DNA of 64,000 nt from JASHVB01 sp035535035. Its GTDB lineage: Bacteria; Pseudomonadota; Alphaproteobacteria; Acetobacterales; Acetobacteraceae. The stretch lies in assembly GCA_035535035.1 (NCBI GenBank), contig DATLQW010000145.1:1-64000 (forward strand). The letters run 5' to 3'. Positions 10,228 through 18,931 of this stretch are shown piece by piece. The notes beneath the pieces are model-generated. The model had not been told where the DNA came from, made no database searches, and was given only the letters and a program-made list of their open reading frames with translations. Positions within the stretch are counted from its first letter, which is position 1; each line of letters begins with the position of its first letter. Made by a program: the position numbers and the translations under genes.

Positions 10228-10422
10228 GCGCCCGCCTTCTGGCCTGCCGGCGGGTGGCGTGGCGGGTCGCTGGCGTAGGTTCGTCACGTTGCGGGGATGT
10301 TTCCTCCGCGCCGCGGCGGCGGGCGCGCCAGGCATGCGTTCGCCCGACGGTTCCGGCGTCGGCTGTCGCCATGCCCCGCCGGACCGCGGCATCGCGTGGG
10401 GTTGATCCGCTTCACGGCTCAA

Positions 10423-10450
10423 CCCCGCGCGCGGCGCGGGAGAGGTTTTT
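10423..10450 (+). terminator. Possible terminator: GC hairpin followed by T5
   Basis: CCCGCGC (10424-10430) pairs with GCGCGGG (10434-10440), and after AGAGG comes TTTTT (10446-10450). It could end plus-strand transcription from the glycosyltransferase, about 200 nt upstream. The GCGGGAGAGG segment also belongs to the short repeat family seen at 5973 and 32624, so it may only be a repeat. Confidence 0.3.
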
Positions 10451-10459
10451 CGGACGCTC

Positions 10460-12163
10460 TCAGTTCCGGTGCGCGTGGTGCCACGAATTGCGCAGCACGC
10501 GGCCGGGCAGCGCGCCGGTGTGCTTGCCATCCTCCAGCAGTACCTGGCCGTTCACGATCGTCATGTGAATGCCGATCGCCGGCTCCTTGATCCGCCAGCC
10601 GCCGGCCGGGAAGTCGTGCACCACGCTTTCCGGGCCGGGATTCACCGTGTCGGGGTCGAAGATCACGATGTCCGCCGCGAGACCCTCACGCAGCAATCCC
10701 CGATCGTTGATCCCGAACAGCGATGCCGACTCGAAGGTCAGCCGCTTGACCGCCTGTTCCAGCGTCATCGCCTGCTTCTCGCGCACCCACTCACCGAGCA
10801 GACGCGTGGTGTAGCCGTAGCCGCCGTGGAACTGCACGTGCGCGCCGCCGTCGCCGAGGCCGATGAACGCGTTCGGATAGGTCAGGATCTGCCGCAGCGC
10901 ATCGTTATCGACGTTGTTCTCGGCTTGCAGGAATCGGGTGTCGAGCTTCTCTTCCACCACCAGGTCGAGGAATGCGTCGATCACGCGTTTGCCCTGCATC
11001 GTGGCGATCTCGCCGATGCTCTTGAATTGCAGGTGCCGGTTCTTCTCCAGGGCCGGCTCGTTCACCCACATGTAGTCCCACCAGGTCTTGGAGAACCCGA
11101 CGGCCTGGATCGGCACCGAGCGTTCCACCGCCTCGGCGTGCAGCTTGTCGCGCACCTGCGGGTCGGCATAGGCGCGCAGCTTCTCCGCGTCCGACATCAG
11201 CAGGATCGGGTGCCAGGTGGGCAGGCCGCGGAACACCTGGCAGTTGTGCATGGTGAAGTCCTGCGTGACCCGGTTGGGGCTGCACATCGGATAGGCGCGG
11301 ATGCCGGCGCGCGCGGTTTCCTCCACGCGCGCGATGTGCTGCTTCCACTTGTCGGGATTGCGCACGGACTGGCTGAGGCTGTTGTAGATGACGGGGCGGC
11401 CGGTGGCTTCCGCCAGACGCGCCATCAGCCCGTCGCTGAGTTCCGCATCGACGCCGCCGCCGACTTGCAGCGTGCCGGTGCCGAGTTCGCGCAGCACGTC
11501 GCCGAGCGCGAATATCTCCTCCTCATTGGCCCACAGCGCCGGGATCGGCACGCCCTGCGGGTCGTAGTGGCCCTTCTGGCGCGACGCGGAAAAGCCGAGC
11601 GCGCCGGCCTGCATGCCGTCGCGCACCACGTCCTGCATCGCCTTGATCTCGTCGCCGGTCGCGATGCGCTTCTGGCAGTCGTCGCCCATGGCGTAGTAGC
11701 GCACCGCGGTGTGGCCGATCAGCGTACCGGCATTGACGCCGAGGCCGCGGTCGAGCCGGTCCATGTATTGCGGAAACGTCTCCCAATCGACATCGACGGT
11801 GCGCAGCACCTCCATCGGGATGGCTTCGACGTAGGACAGGAACTCGGCCATGCGCTCCTGGTTGCCGCGGCGCACCGGCGCCAGCGACAGCGAACAATTG
11901 CCGAAGATGACGGTGGTGGCGCCGTGCTGGGGCGAGAAGGTGCAGAGCGGATCCCAGGTGACTTGCGCGTCGTAGTGGCAGTGGTTGTCGATGAAGCCGG
12001 GCGATACCGCGAGGCCGTGGGCATCGACGGTGCGCTCCGCGGCGCCCTTGATTTTGCCGATTTCGACGATCTTGCCATCATTGACGCCAATATCGCCATT
12101 GAACGCCGGCATCCCCGAGCCATCGACGATGCGGCCATTACGGATCAACAGGTCATAGGTCAT
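10460..12163 (-). CDS. N-acyl-D-amino-acid deacylase-type amidohydrolase
   Basis: 567 residues starting MTYDLLIRNGRIVDGSGMPA. This is the amidohydrolase_3 / D-aminoacylase family: an N-terminal beta-sandwich, GFIDNHCHYDAQVTWDP carrying the HxH-type metal ligands, FGNCSLSLAPVR near residue 95, a TIM barrel, GDGGAHVQFHGGYGYTTRLL with the late Asp and His ligands, and a C-terminal return to the sandwich (ADIVIFDPDTVNPGPESV, GWRIKEPAIGIHMTIVNGQVL). It probably removes an acyl group from an N-acylated amino acid or related amide; the substrate is not evident. It has no clear partner gene. Upstream lies the group II intron relic. Confidence 0.88.
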   Translation of the reverse strand: MTYDLLIRNGRIVDGSGMPAFNGDIGVNDGKIVEIGKIKGAAERTVDAHGLAVSPGFIDNHCHYDAQVTWDPLCTFSPQHGATTVIFGNCSLSLAPVRRGNQERMAEFLSYVEAIPMEVLRTVDVDWETFPQYMDRLDRGLGVNAGTLIGHTAVRYYAMGDDCQKRIATGDEIKAMQDVVRDGMQAGALGFSASRQKGHYDPQGVPIPALWANEEEIFALGDVLRELGTGTLQVGGGVDAELSDGLMARLAEATGRPVIYNSLSQSVRNPDKWKQHIARVEETARAGIRAYPMCSPNRVTQDFTMHNCQVFRGLPTWHPILLMSDAEKLRAYADPQVRDKLHAEAVERSVPIQAVGFSKTWWDYMWVNEPALEKNRHLQFKSIGEIATMQGKRVIDAFLDLVVEEKLDTRFLQAENNVDNDALRQILTYPNAFIGLGDGGAHVQFHGGYGYTTRLLGEWVREKQAMTLEQAVKRLTFESASLFGINDRGLLREGLAADIVIFDPDTVNPGPESVVHDFPAGGWRIKEPAIGIHMTIVNGQVLLEDGKHTGALPGRVLRNSWHHAHRN

Positions 12164-12340
12164 TGGGATCGTCCTCCCGTTCGCGGACCGCCCTCGGCGG
12201 CCCTTCCGCTTGGGGAGGAGCGTAGCAGGTTGGGGGAGGAGGGGAAGATCGGGCAATCGCTGGGGTCGGCCGCAGGAGTGCGTGGACATGATCGGCTGCG
12301 CCGCTACGCAATTCGGCATGCTTTCAACACGGAGGGTGGG

Positions 12341-13266
12341 GTGACGTGGGATGGGTATGGTGACGGTCTGGAGCACAGCCTTGCAGACCTGCATGAGCGT
12401 ATCCATCGCGGTGCCTATCGGGCGCAACCGTTGCGGCGGGTGTTCATCCCGAAGCCGGACGGGCGCGAGCGGCCGTCGGGGATCGCGGCCCTGGAGGACA
12501 AGATCGTCCCACGGGCGCTGGTGGAAGTGCTGAACGCGATCTGGGAGCAGGATTTCCTGGGGTTCAGTTACGGATTCCGCCCCGGGCGCGGCCAGCACGA
12601 TGCGCTGGACGCACTCGCGGCCGGGATCTCCCGGTGCAAGGTGAACTGGGTCATGGACGCCGACATCGCCGGGTTCTTCGACGCGGTCAGCCACGAATGG
12701 CTGCTTCGATTCGTGCAACACCGCGTGGGTGATCGGCGAGTGCTCCGCCTGATCCGGTTCGTCCGCTTCGCGGCGCTGAACCGGGCGGAACGTGGTGAAG
12801 GCAAGCCGGAAACGTTCAACTTCCTCGGGTTCACCCACATCCGCGGGCGCAGCCCACGCGGGGGCTTCCCGCTACGGCGGACGTCCTGGCGCGATCGGGT
12901 GCAAGCGCGGCTGGGGGCGATCCAGGATGGGTTGCGACGCCGGCTGCACACCACGATCGACGAACAGGGCGCGTGGTTGCGGCAGGTGGTGGGCGGGTTC
13001 TTCGCCTACCACGCGGTGCCGACCAACTCCGCTGCCCTCGCGGCGTTCCGCCACCATATGCGGCGCCTCTGGCAGCGGGCGCTCCGGCGCCGCAGCCAGA
13101 AGGACCGGACGTCGTGGGAACGGGTCACCGTGCTCGCCGACCGGTGGCTTCTGAAACCGCGCATCACGCATCCGTGGCCAAGCGCACGCTTCGCCGTCAA
13201 ATACCCAGGTTGGAGCCGTATGCGGGAATTCCGCCCGTACGGTTCTGTGCGGGGGGCGCGCAGTAA
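12341..13266 (+). pseudogene. Group II intron maturase/reverse transcriptase, degraded
   Basis: From the GTG at 12341 the frame reads VTWDGYGDGLEHSLADLHER, then RRVFIPKPDGRERPSGIAAL (RT block 1), QDFLGFSYGFRPGRGQHDAL and VNWVMDADIAGFFDAVSHEW (the first catalytic Asp). After GDRRVLRLIRFVRF it jumps directly to GKPETFNFLGFTHI, so the middle of the RT with the YADD catalytic motif is deleted. The maturase (X) domain follows (RQVVGGFFAYHAVPTN, RRRSQKDRTSWERVT, KPRITHPWPSARFAVKYP). A single-base shift near 13205 then puts the expected ending, LEPYAGIPPVRFCAGGAQ, in another frame that stops at 13266. The N-terminal part is also missing. The element cannot retrohome by itself. Confidence 0.85.
13213..13245 (+). 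ncRNA. Group II intron domain V
   Basis: GAGCCGTA (13213-13220) pairs with TACGGTTC (13238-13245) and the inner stem GCGG/CCGC closes on a short loop, with unpaired bases on the 3' side. This is the shape of the catalytic domain V hairpin, including the AGC triad at 13214-13216. It overlaps the 3' end of the maturase relic, as in many bacterial introns. The 5' end of the intron was not found. Confidence 0.7.
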
Positions 13267-13675
13267 TGCGCGTCCCTACCGCGATAGAATACCTGTATGC
13301 ATCGGGGCACCGTCGATCCGGGTTGGGAATTTGTAAAGTGTCCGGCAGCTTTCCCTGCGAAATCCCGTGCGGAACTCAACTAAATTCTGTGAGAATCCCA
13401 TGCTTGCTTTGCCGCGGCCCCCCCGATCGAACGGGTGGCTGCAAGAACAGCCCGCCGCGACGGATTGCTATGCCCAATGGGCATCAGGCCGCGCGACCAC
13501 GGCATCGCCTGAAGTCGCTGCGGCTTGTCAGCCTGCCATGCAGGCAGACCACGATACGGGGCAGCGACCGCAGCGCCGCGCGGCGAGCTATCCGGACGCA
13601 ACTCCGGTGCGGCGTGTCGCCGCCAGGCCATCCTCCGCGCAGCGCAGCGATGCGGCAATCCGGCGCGGATGGAGC
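13267..13675. other. Gap after the intron relic
   Basis: About 410 nt without a convincing gene. It begins with the probable 3' intron boundary region and runs to the end of the minus-strand udgX gene. I see no terminator or RNA gene. Confidence 0.5.
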
Positions 13676-14983
13676 CTATGTCGTCTCCATCAGCTTCCGC
13701 ACTGCCTCCAGGTCCCGCACAAACGCGCGGTACTCGCGCGCCTTCGCATCTTCGTCCGGCACGCGGAGCAGGAACGACGGGTGGACCGTAACGAACGCGG
13801 CCTGGCCGTCCGCCAGGTTGAACGGCCGGCCGCGTTCGCGACCGATCGTTACTTGCCGCCCCATCACGGCGCGCGCCGCGGTGCCGCCCATCAGCACCAG
13901 CAGCTTCGGCCGCAACTGCACGCGCTCGACGTCCAGCCAGAAACGGCAGGCCTGGATTTCGGGCGCTTCCGGAGTCTGGTGGATGCGCCGCTTGCCGCGC
14001 GGGGTGAACTTGAAGTGTTTCACGGCGTTGGTGATGTAAACCGTGCGCCGGTCGATGCCGGCTTCCTCCATCGCGCGGTCCATGATCTGCCCGGCCGGCC
14101 CGACGAACGGCCGGCCGATCGTGTCTTCCTGGTCTCCCGGCTGTTCGCCGACGAACAGCACCGGCGCGTTGGCGGGGCCTTCGCCGAATACGGTCTGCGC
14201 CGCCGGTTCATGCAGGTGGCAGCGGCGGCAATCGCCGGCCTGGCGCGCGGCCTCGAGAAGCTGCTCGTCGGGCTGCCACGGCAGAACAACCGGCCCGAGC
14301 GGCGGCCGGTCGGGTGGGCGAGGGGCCTCGTCCAGCGCTTCGGCTTCGGGAATGGATGTGTCGTGCCCGGCCTCGCGCAACAGCCCAGGTTGGTGGGCGT
14401 GCCACCATTCGGCCAGCGCCGCGTCGCCGGCGACCCGCGGCAGCCCGGCACCGAAGCGCGGCGCGCCGTTCTGCCAGTGGGCGCTTCCATCGGGGGTGAT
14501 GATAGAGCATGCCAGGTTGGGAAACCGCCGCGCCATGAGCTGCGCGTTGGCCTCCAGCACGTAATGCGCCGGTGCGTACCAGCCGAGGTAGCGGCCGTCT
14601 TCGAGCGCCATGAAGCGCAGCAGGGTGCGCATCCTGTGCGCCTCGGCGCGCACGGCATAGGCGAGGCCTCGGGCGCGGCGCAGCTCGGGATCGTCCTGGT
14701 GCTCGAGCAGCTTCTCGCCGGCGTTGGCGCGCCATATGAGGCGAAAGAGCAGAGCGAAACGTTCCGGGTCGCGCGCCTGGAAGGCGAGGGTGGCGAGGGC
14801 GACCAGCGCACGCGGCACGTTGAATCCGCCGGTGCCGTCCGGCAGGTCGTCCGCGGCCTCATCGGGGTGTGCGCGCACCGACCAGCGCACGTCCTCGGGT
14901 GGCACGCCGGCCAGCACCAGGGCGCGCGTGGCGTTGCGCCAGCCTTGCCAGTCGGTCTCGGTGTCGAGCACGATCCGCCGCAT
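13676..14983 (-). CDS. udgX: UdgX family uracil-DNA binding/excision protein with N-terminal DUF4130
   Basis: 435 residues. The N-terminal half (RRIVLDTETDWQGWRNATRA to about residue 215) resembles DUF4130. The C-terminal half is a uracil-DNA glycosylase fold: CRRCHLHEPAAQTVFGEGPA supplies Fe-S cluster cysteines, followed by FVGEQPGDQEDTIGRPFVGP, then KHFKFTPRGKRRIHQTPEAP with the KRRIH loop special to UdgX, and FVTVHPSFLLR. In characterised UdgX the His of this loop forms a covalent bond with the deoxyribose after uracil is removed, trapping the protein on damaged DNA. The radical-SAM gene that often neighbours DUF4130-UdgX is not next to it: cobW lies upstream on the same strand, about 150 nt away across a repeat. 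Confidence 0.93.
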   Translation of the reverse strand: MRRIVLDTETDWQGWRNATRALVLAGVPPEDVRWSVRAHPDEAADDLPDGTGGFNVPRALVALATLAFQARDPERFALLFRLIWRANAGEKLLEHQDDPELRRARGLAYAVRAEAHRMRTLLRFMALEDGRYLGWYAPAHYVLEANAQLMARRFPNLACSIITPDGSAHWQNGAPRFGAGLPRVAGDAALAEWWHAHQPGLLREAGHDTSIPEAEALDEAPRPPDRPPLGPVVLPWQPDEQLLEAARQAGDCRRCHLHEPAAQTVFGEGPANAPVLFVGEQPGDQEDTIGRPFVGPAGQIMDRAMEEAGIDRRTVYITNAVKHFKFTPRGKRRIHQTPEAPEIQACRFWLDVERVQLRPKLLVLMGGTAARAVMGRQVTIGRERGRPFNLADGQAAFVTVHPSFLLRVPDEDAKAREYRAFVRDLEAVRKLMETT

Positions 14984-15033
14984 TGCCGGAGCAAAGCCCA
15001 GACGGCGGCGTTTTCCAAGCCCGGCGTTGCGGT

Positions 15034-15132
15034 GTCATGGCGCGGAGCGCAGCGACGCAGCGATCCCCCGCCTGGCGAGCGGCCGTGGTTCGTCAGGCGG
15101 AGGATTGCTGCGTCGCCGTGCTTCCGCGACGA
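15034..15132. repeat. Palindromic dispersed repeat, copy 1
   Basis: The arms AGCGACGCAGCGATCCCCCGCC and the inverse-complementary stretch ending near 15105-15125 enclose a loop containing GTTCGTCAGGCGG. The same arms and loop (CTCGTCAGGCGGG) recur at 17489-17586, and a shortened form at 24587-24620, so this is a REP-like family. It sits between cobW and udgX. Confidence 0.65.
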
Positions 15133-15136
15133 CGGA

Positions 15137-16153
15137 TCAGGCGATTGCTGTTGCGAAGCTCGCGCGCAGCCCCGCCGCCGACAGGCCGCGGGTGATCAGC
15201 ACGATCCGCGTCGCGCCGGCGTCGGCCGCCTGCCGCTCCAGAAACACCGGCGGGTGCAGCACGTGGTGCACGCCCTGCAACACCACCAGCCGGTCCTCCC
15301 CGGCCACCCGCACCAGGCCCTTCAGCCGCAGCACGTCGCCGCCTCGCAAGGACAATACCGACTCCAGCCAAAGTTGCAGTGAGGGCCATGCGATCGGCCG
15401 GTCGCAGCGCAGCACCACCGAGCCGATGTCGTCGCCATGGCGGAACGGGCGATGTGCATGGCCATGGTGCGGATCGGCCTCGAACGCCTGCAACCACTGC
15501 GCGATCCTGGCATCGTCCGCGCCGTCACCCGGCCCAAGATCGAACACGTCGCTCGCATCCACGTCCCCGTTGACCACCCGACGCACCGCGGCATGCGCAT
15601 TCAGCGCGGCAATGCGCGCCTCGACCGATGCGCTGTGCGCGGCGCTCGCCATGTCCGTCTTGGTCAGCAGGATGCGATCCGCCATGGCGACCTGGCGCCG
15701 CGCCTCCGGCTGGCGGTCGAGTTGGGCCGCTCCGTGCAGCGCATCCACCGTCGTGACGATGCCGTCCAGCCGACACGCATAAGTCGCGTCCTCCGCCGCC
15801 AGCAGCGCGTGCGCCACCGGCGCCGGGTCGGCAAGCCCGGTGGTCTCGATGGCGATGCGCCGGAACGGTGGCAACGCCCCGGTCTCGCGCCGCTGCCACA
15901 GCAGTTCCAGCGTGTCGGCGATGTCGCCCCGCACCGTGCAGCAGATGCAGCCGTTCTTCAGCAGCACCGCATCCTCGATCGCTTGCTCGATCAGCAAATG
16001 GTCCAGTCCGACCGCGCCGAACTCGTTGACGATCACCGCCGTGTCCGCCAGCGACGGCGACTTGAGCAAGCGGTTGAGCACTGTCGTCTTGCCGCTGCCG
16101 AGGAAGCCGGTGATGATGGTCACCGGCACCGTGTTCGCCGTACGATCTGTCAT
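15137..16153 (-). CDS. CobW-family GTP-binding metallochaperone
   Basis: 338 residues. G1 loop TIITGFLGSGKTTVLNRLL at the start, VIVNEFGAVGLDH, the metal-binding GCICCTVRG motif (CxCC), IETTGLADPAPV and TKTDMA are all present. The C-terminal CobW_C domain (about residues 240-338) carries a His-rich stretch, DPHHGHAHRPFRHGDD, and then WLESVLSLRGGDVLRLKGLV. Such G3E GTPases deliver metals (zinc or cobalt) to client enzymes. Neither cobalamin genes nor zinc-starvation genes are adjacent, so the client is unknown. It is divergent from the LVIVD-repeat gene, 61 nt away. Confidence 0.9.
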   Translation of the reverse strand: MTDRTANTVPVTIITGFLGSGKTTVLNRLLKSPSLADTAVIVNEFGAVGLDHLLIEQAIEDAVLLKNGCICCTVRGDIADTLELLWQRRETGALPPFRRIAIETTGLADPAPVAHALLAAEDATYACRLDGIVTTVDALHGAAQLDRQPEARRQVAMADRILLTKTDMASAAHSASVEARIAALNAHAAVRRVVNGDVDASDVFDLGPGDGADDARIAQWLQAFEADPHHGHAHRPFRHGDDIGSVVLRCDRPIAWPSLQLWLESVLSLRGGDVLRLKGLVRVAGEDRLVVLQGVHHVLHPPVFLERQAADAGATRIVLITRGLSAAGLRASFATAIA

Positions 16154-16214
16154 GCACGCTGATTACCATTCCCCCTGCCCTTGCGGGAGGGGGCCAGGGA
16201 GGGTCCAAACCGCC

Positions 16215-17420
16215 ATGCCGCAGGAACTCAACAATTTCCGTCTGATCTCGCACGACAACCTGGCAGGCTTCGGCAATGTCGGCGAGGGCGTCAGCCTGCA
16301 GGTCACCAACGGCCGCCGCATTCTGTGGATGGCGCATGAATGCGCGCCGAAGAATTTCACCGGCGTGGAGGTGACCGATCCGCACCATCCGCGCGTCGTC
16401 GTGCAGACCGAACTGCCGCATCGCAACGTGCGCTCCAACTCGCTGGAAGTCTGCGGCAACCTGATGGCCGTCGCCTACCAGACCGGCACGCATGGCGCCA
16501 CGCCGGCGGGCATCGAGCTGTTCGACATCGCCACCCCGGAAGAGCCGCGCAGCGTCGGCTTCTTCGATTGTTCCGGCCCCGCCTCGCGCGGCGTCCACCA
16601 GCTCTGGTTCGTCGATGGCAAGACCATCCATTGCTCTTCCGGCGCCGCCGATTTCATCCCGCGCAATTTGCTGGATGACCAGTTCTATCGCGCGATCGAC
16701 GTGAGCGATCCGACGAAGCCGCGGGAGCTCGGCCGCTGGTGGTATCCGGGCACGCGCGAGGGCGACGAAGCCCCGCCGGTCCCGCGCCACCCGCAATTCG
16801 ACACCGGCTGCCGCGCGCACAACACCAACGTGTATCCGGACCGGCCCGACCGCGCCTATATCGGCTATATCGACGGCGGTGCGATCATTCTCGACATCTC
16901 CGATATCGGCGCGCCGAAGCAGGTGGGCCATTGGAATCCGCACCCGCCGTTCCCCGGCTTCCTCCATACGCTGATGCCGATTCCCGGCCGAGACCTGCTG
17001 GTTGCGAGCGACGAATGCGTGCGCGAGAAAGGCGCCGACTGGCCGAAGATGGTCTGGCTGCTGGACGGGCGGCGCGAGGACAACCTGGTGTGCATCGGCA
17101 CGCTGCCGGTGCCTCCGGTCGAGGACTACGCTTACAGCGGCGGTCGCTTCGGCGCGCACAATATGTGGGAGAACCGGCCCGGACCGGCGTTCCATTCCAG
17201 CACGCTGCTGTTCAGCACCTGGTTCGGCGGCGGATTGCGCGTGCACGATCTCAGCAACCCGTTCCAGCCGAAGGAGGTCGCGTCCTTCGTACCCGAGCCG
17301 CCCGCCGGGTCACGCGTCGGCGCGGCGCAGATCAACGATGTGTACGTCGATGAAAATCGCACGGTCTATGCGGTGGATCGCTTCGCCGGCGGTTTGTACG
17401 TGCTGGAGCTGACGGTGTAG
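16215..17420 (+). CDS. LVIVD-repeat beta-propeller-like protein
   Basis: 401 residues starting MPQELNNFRLISHDNLAGFG. Repeats of the type 'name-D-hydrophobic-S-D/N-P-x-x-P' recur: GVEVTDPHHPRVV, GIELFDIATPEEPRSVGFF, RAIDVSDPTKPRELGRWWYP, AIILDISDIGAPKQVGHWNP, LRVHDLSNPFQPKEVASFVP, and the protein ends DRFAGGLYVLELTV. This is the LVIVD repeat seen in putative beta-propeller proteins. There is no signal peptide, so it is probably cytoplasmic. No enzyme activity can be assigned; homologous proteins are often annotated only by the repeat. The ATG at 16215 follows a GAGGG ribosome-binding region. Confidence 0.75.
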   Translation: MPQELNNFRLISHDNLAGFGNVGEGVSLQVTNGRRILWMAHECAPKNFTGVEVTDPHHPRVVVQTELPHRNVRSNSLEVCGNLMAVAYQTGTHGATPAGIELFDIATPEEPRSVGFFDCSGPASRGVHQLWFVDGKTIHCSSGAADFIPRNLLDDQFYRAIDVSDPTKPRELGRWWYPGTREGDEAPPVPRHPQFDTGCRAHNTNVYPDRPDRAYIGYIDGGAIILDISDIGAPKQVGHWNPHPPFPGFLHTLMPIPGRDLLVASDECVREKGADWPKMVWLLDGRREDNLVCIGTLPVPPVEDYAYSGGRFGAHNMWENRPGPAFHSSTLLFSTWFGGGLRVHDLSNPFQPKEVASFVPEPPAGSRVGAAQINDVYVDENRTVYAVDRFAGGLYVLELTV

Positions 17421-17430
17421 CCGCCCCCCC

Positions 17431-17586
17431 GTCATTGCGACGAGCGGACACACACCCTTGTCATTGCGAGGAGCCGACACACACCCTTGTCATTGCGAGG
17501 AGCGGAGCGACGAAGCAATCCCCCACCCAGGGAGCCGTTGCTCGTCAGGCGGGAGATTGCTTCGTCGCTACGCTCCTCGCAATGAC
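17431..17586. repeat. 29-bp tandem repeats followed by a palindromic dispersed repeat, copy 2
   Basis: Two 29-bp units beginning GTCATTGCGA and ending ACACACCCTT (17431-17459, 17460-17488) lead into a full element at 17489-17586. In the full element GTCATTGCGAGGAGCG is matched at the far end by its inverse complement (17571-17586), and GCGACGAAGCAATC pairs with GATTGCTTCGTCGC. The loop holds CTCGTCAGGCGGG as in copy 1. The tandem units look like repeated starts of the element, perhaps from slippage or aborted copying. The 3' end of the next minus-strand gene reads into the element. Confidence 0.8.
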
Positions 17587-18218
17587 AGTACTTCCTCGAC
17601 CACCACGCCGCGCGGAATCGCGCGGCGGAACGGGCTGACCGGCAGTATCTGGTCGCGCCAGAACCTGCGGAAGCGGTCCGGCAACACCTCCAGCAGCGCC
17701 AGTGGGTCGTGCGCCAGCACATCGGGCCCGACATGGCACACGGCGATGCCCGCCTTCCCCTGCCCGCCGCTGAAATCGATCGCGATCGCCTGCGCGCCAT
17801 CCCAGAATGCGAAATCCACCGGCACCATGCCTGCATCGGCCGGCAGCCAGGCCCGCGGCAGCGGCCGCAACGCGGACCACAGCCAGTCCTCCGGCGCATA
17901 CACCCCGTCATAGCGTTGCAGCGCGCGCGCCAGTTCGTCGCGATGGGCGTCCAGGTGCGCCGCCATACAGTCGATATAGCAATCGACGAAGCGCAGCCGC
18001 CGTGGCGCATAGTCGCCGCACAGTCCGCGCAGAAACTGCTTCATCGCGGCAACCCGCGCTGCATGGTCACCGGCCGCCGACGCCATGGCCTCCGCCGGCA
18101 ACGGCTCGGTGTTCAGCCGCAGCTTGTCCTCGCCCACGAACACTCCGGGCAGCCGGGGATCGTCCGGCGGCAGCGTGCGCGGCAGGCGGTCGAGGCCGAA
18201 TGGAATGCGGTGCGGCAT
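17568..18218 (-). CDS. Hypothetical protein, cotranscribed with a phosphoesterase
   Basis: 216 residues from MPHRIPFGLDRLPRTLPPDD. No family recognised. The sequence is soluble with no signal peptide or membrane helix. Features that could be catalytic include FVDCYIDCMAAHLDAHRDEL and a beta-strand-rich section, VPVDFAFWDGAQAIAIDFSG, that vaguely recalls nuclease-type strands, but I would not name it. The last few codons (VLSLRGA) lie inside the palindromic repeat, so the repeat supplies the stop codon and may have trimmed the original C-terminus. The start is 2 nt after the phosphoesterase stop, implying one transcript. Confidence 0.65.
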   Translation of the reverse strand: MPHRIPFGLDRLPRTLPPDDPRLPGVFVGEDKLRLNTEPLPAEAMASAAGDHAARVAAMKQFLRGLCGDYAPRRLRFVDCYIDCMAAHLDAHRDELARALQRYDGVYAPEDWLWSALRPLPRAWLPADAGMVPVDFAFWDGAQAIAIDFSGGQGKAGIAVCHVGPDVLAHDPLALLEVLPDRFRRFWRDQILPVSPFRRAIPRGVVVEEVLSLRGA

Positions 18219-18220
18219 CG

Positions 18221-18814
18221 CTACGGCCCGCCGAACCGCGGATCCGGGTAATCGATCATCCGCACCTCATCCGTCGCGGTATCCAATACCGCACAACTGA
18301 GTTGCCGGTCGTTGCCGTTGTCGCGGGCGTCGCCGGCCGAGCCGGGATTGATCACCAGCACGCGCCCGACCTGGCGCACGACCTGCGCGTGGGTGTGCCC
18401 GTACAGCACGAAATCCGCGTCGGCTTCGGCGAACCGCGCCAGCCTGGCACTGTGCGGAAACACGTATTCGCCACGCGGCTCCCATGGCGTGGAATGCACC
18501 ATCAGCACCCTCTTGTCGCCGAAGCGGAGCAATCGCCGGTGCGGCTGGGCGCCAAGATAGTCCAGCAGCGCCGGATCCAGCCCGTCGCGTTCCCGCGCCC
18601 TGACCCCCGCGGCGGAGAAAAAAACCTCCTCGTGGTTACCCTGGATCACCATCGCGCCGCGCCGCCGCAGCAGCGCAACGACTTCGTTGGAAAACCGGTA
18701 CTCGAAGATGCAGTCGCCGAGGCACAGCACCTCGTCCACCTCGCCCATCAGGTCAAACGCCTGTTGCAGTCCCGCTGCATTGCTGTGGATGTCCGATACG
18801 ATACCCAGCCTCAC
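18221..18814 (-). CDS. YfcE/MJ0936-type metallophosphoesterase
   Basis: From the GTG at 18814 the protein begins VRLGIVSDIHSNAAGLQQAF, the usual start for this family; an ATG at 18847 would add 11 residues. Calcineurin-like metal ligands follow in order: D and H in SDIHSN, D in LCLGDCIFEY, N and H in VIQGNHEEVFF, H in LMVHSTPW, and GHTH in FVLYGHTHAQ. It then ends VINPGSAGDARD, typical of YfcE-like phosphodiesterases that act on small phosphodiesters. About 200 residues. It is the first gene of a two-gene minus-strand unit with the hypothetical gene downstream. Confidence 0.88.
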   Translation of the reverse strand: MRLGIVSDIHSNAAGLQQAFDLMGEVDEVLCLGDCIFEYRFSNEVVALLRRRGAMVIQGNHEEVFFSAAGVRARERDGLDPALLDYLGAQPHRRLLRFGDKRVLMVHSTPWEPRGEYVFPHSARLARFAEADADFVLYGHTHAQVVRQVGRVLVINPGSAGDARDNGNDRQLSCAVLDTATDEVRMIDYPDPRFGGP

Positions 18815-18931
18815 CTCGGCGCTCTCCCGCTCTTCCCGGTCCCGCATCCTTCCCGAGCGTGGCGCTTGCGTCCAGGGCGTTGCGGGTCATCATGTGCGAG
18901 GAACAACAACCATATCGGGGAGGCCCCGCGG

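Noticed and set aside
10469..12340. Long plus-strand open frame running into the maturase
   Set aside because: It is antisense to the amidohydrolase, has no family resemblance there, and exists because of GC-rich codon bias. Only the part from about 12341 is a real (broken) gene.
16171..16193. Hairpin CCCCCTGCCC...GGGAGGGGG as terminator of cobW
   Set aside because: It is upstream of cobW (minus strand) and before the LVIVD gene, with no T-run; more likely a repeat of the kind seen at 28335.
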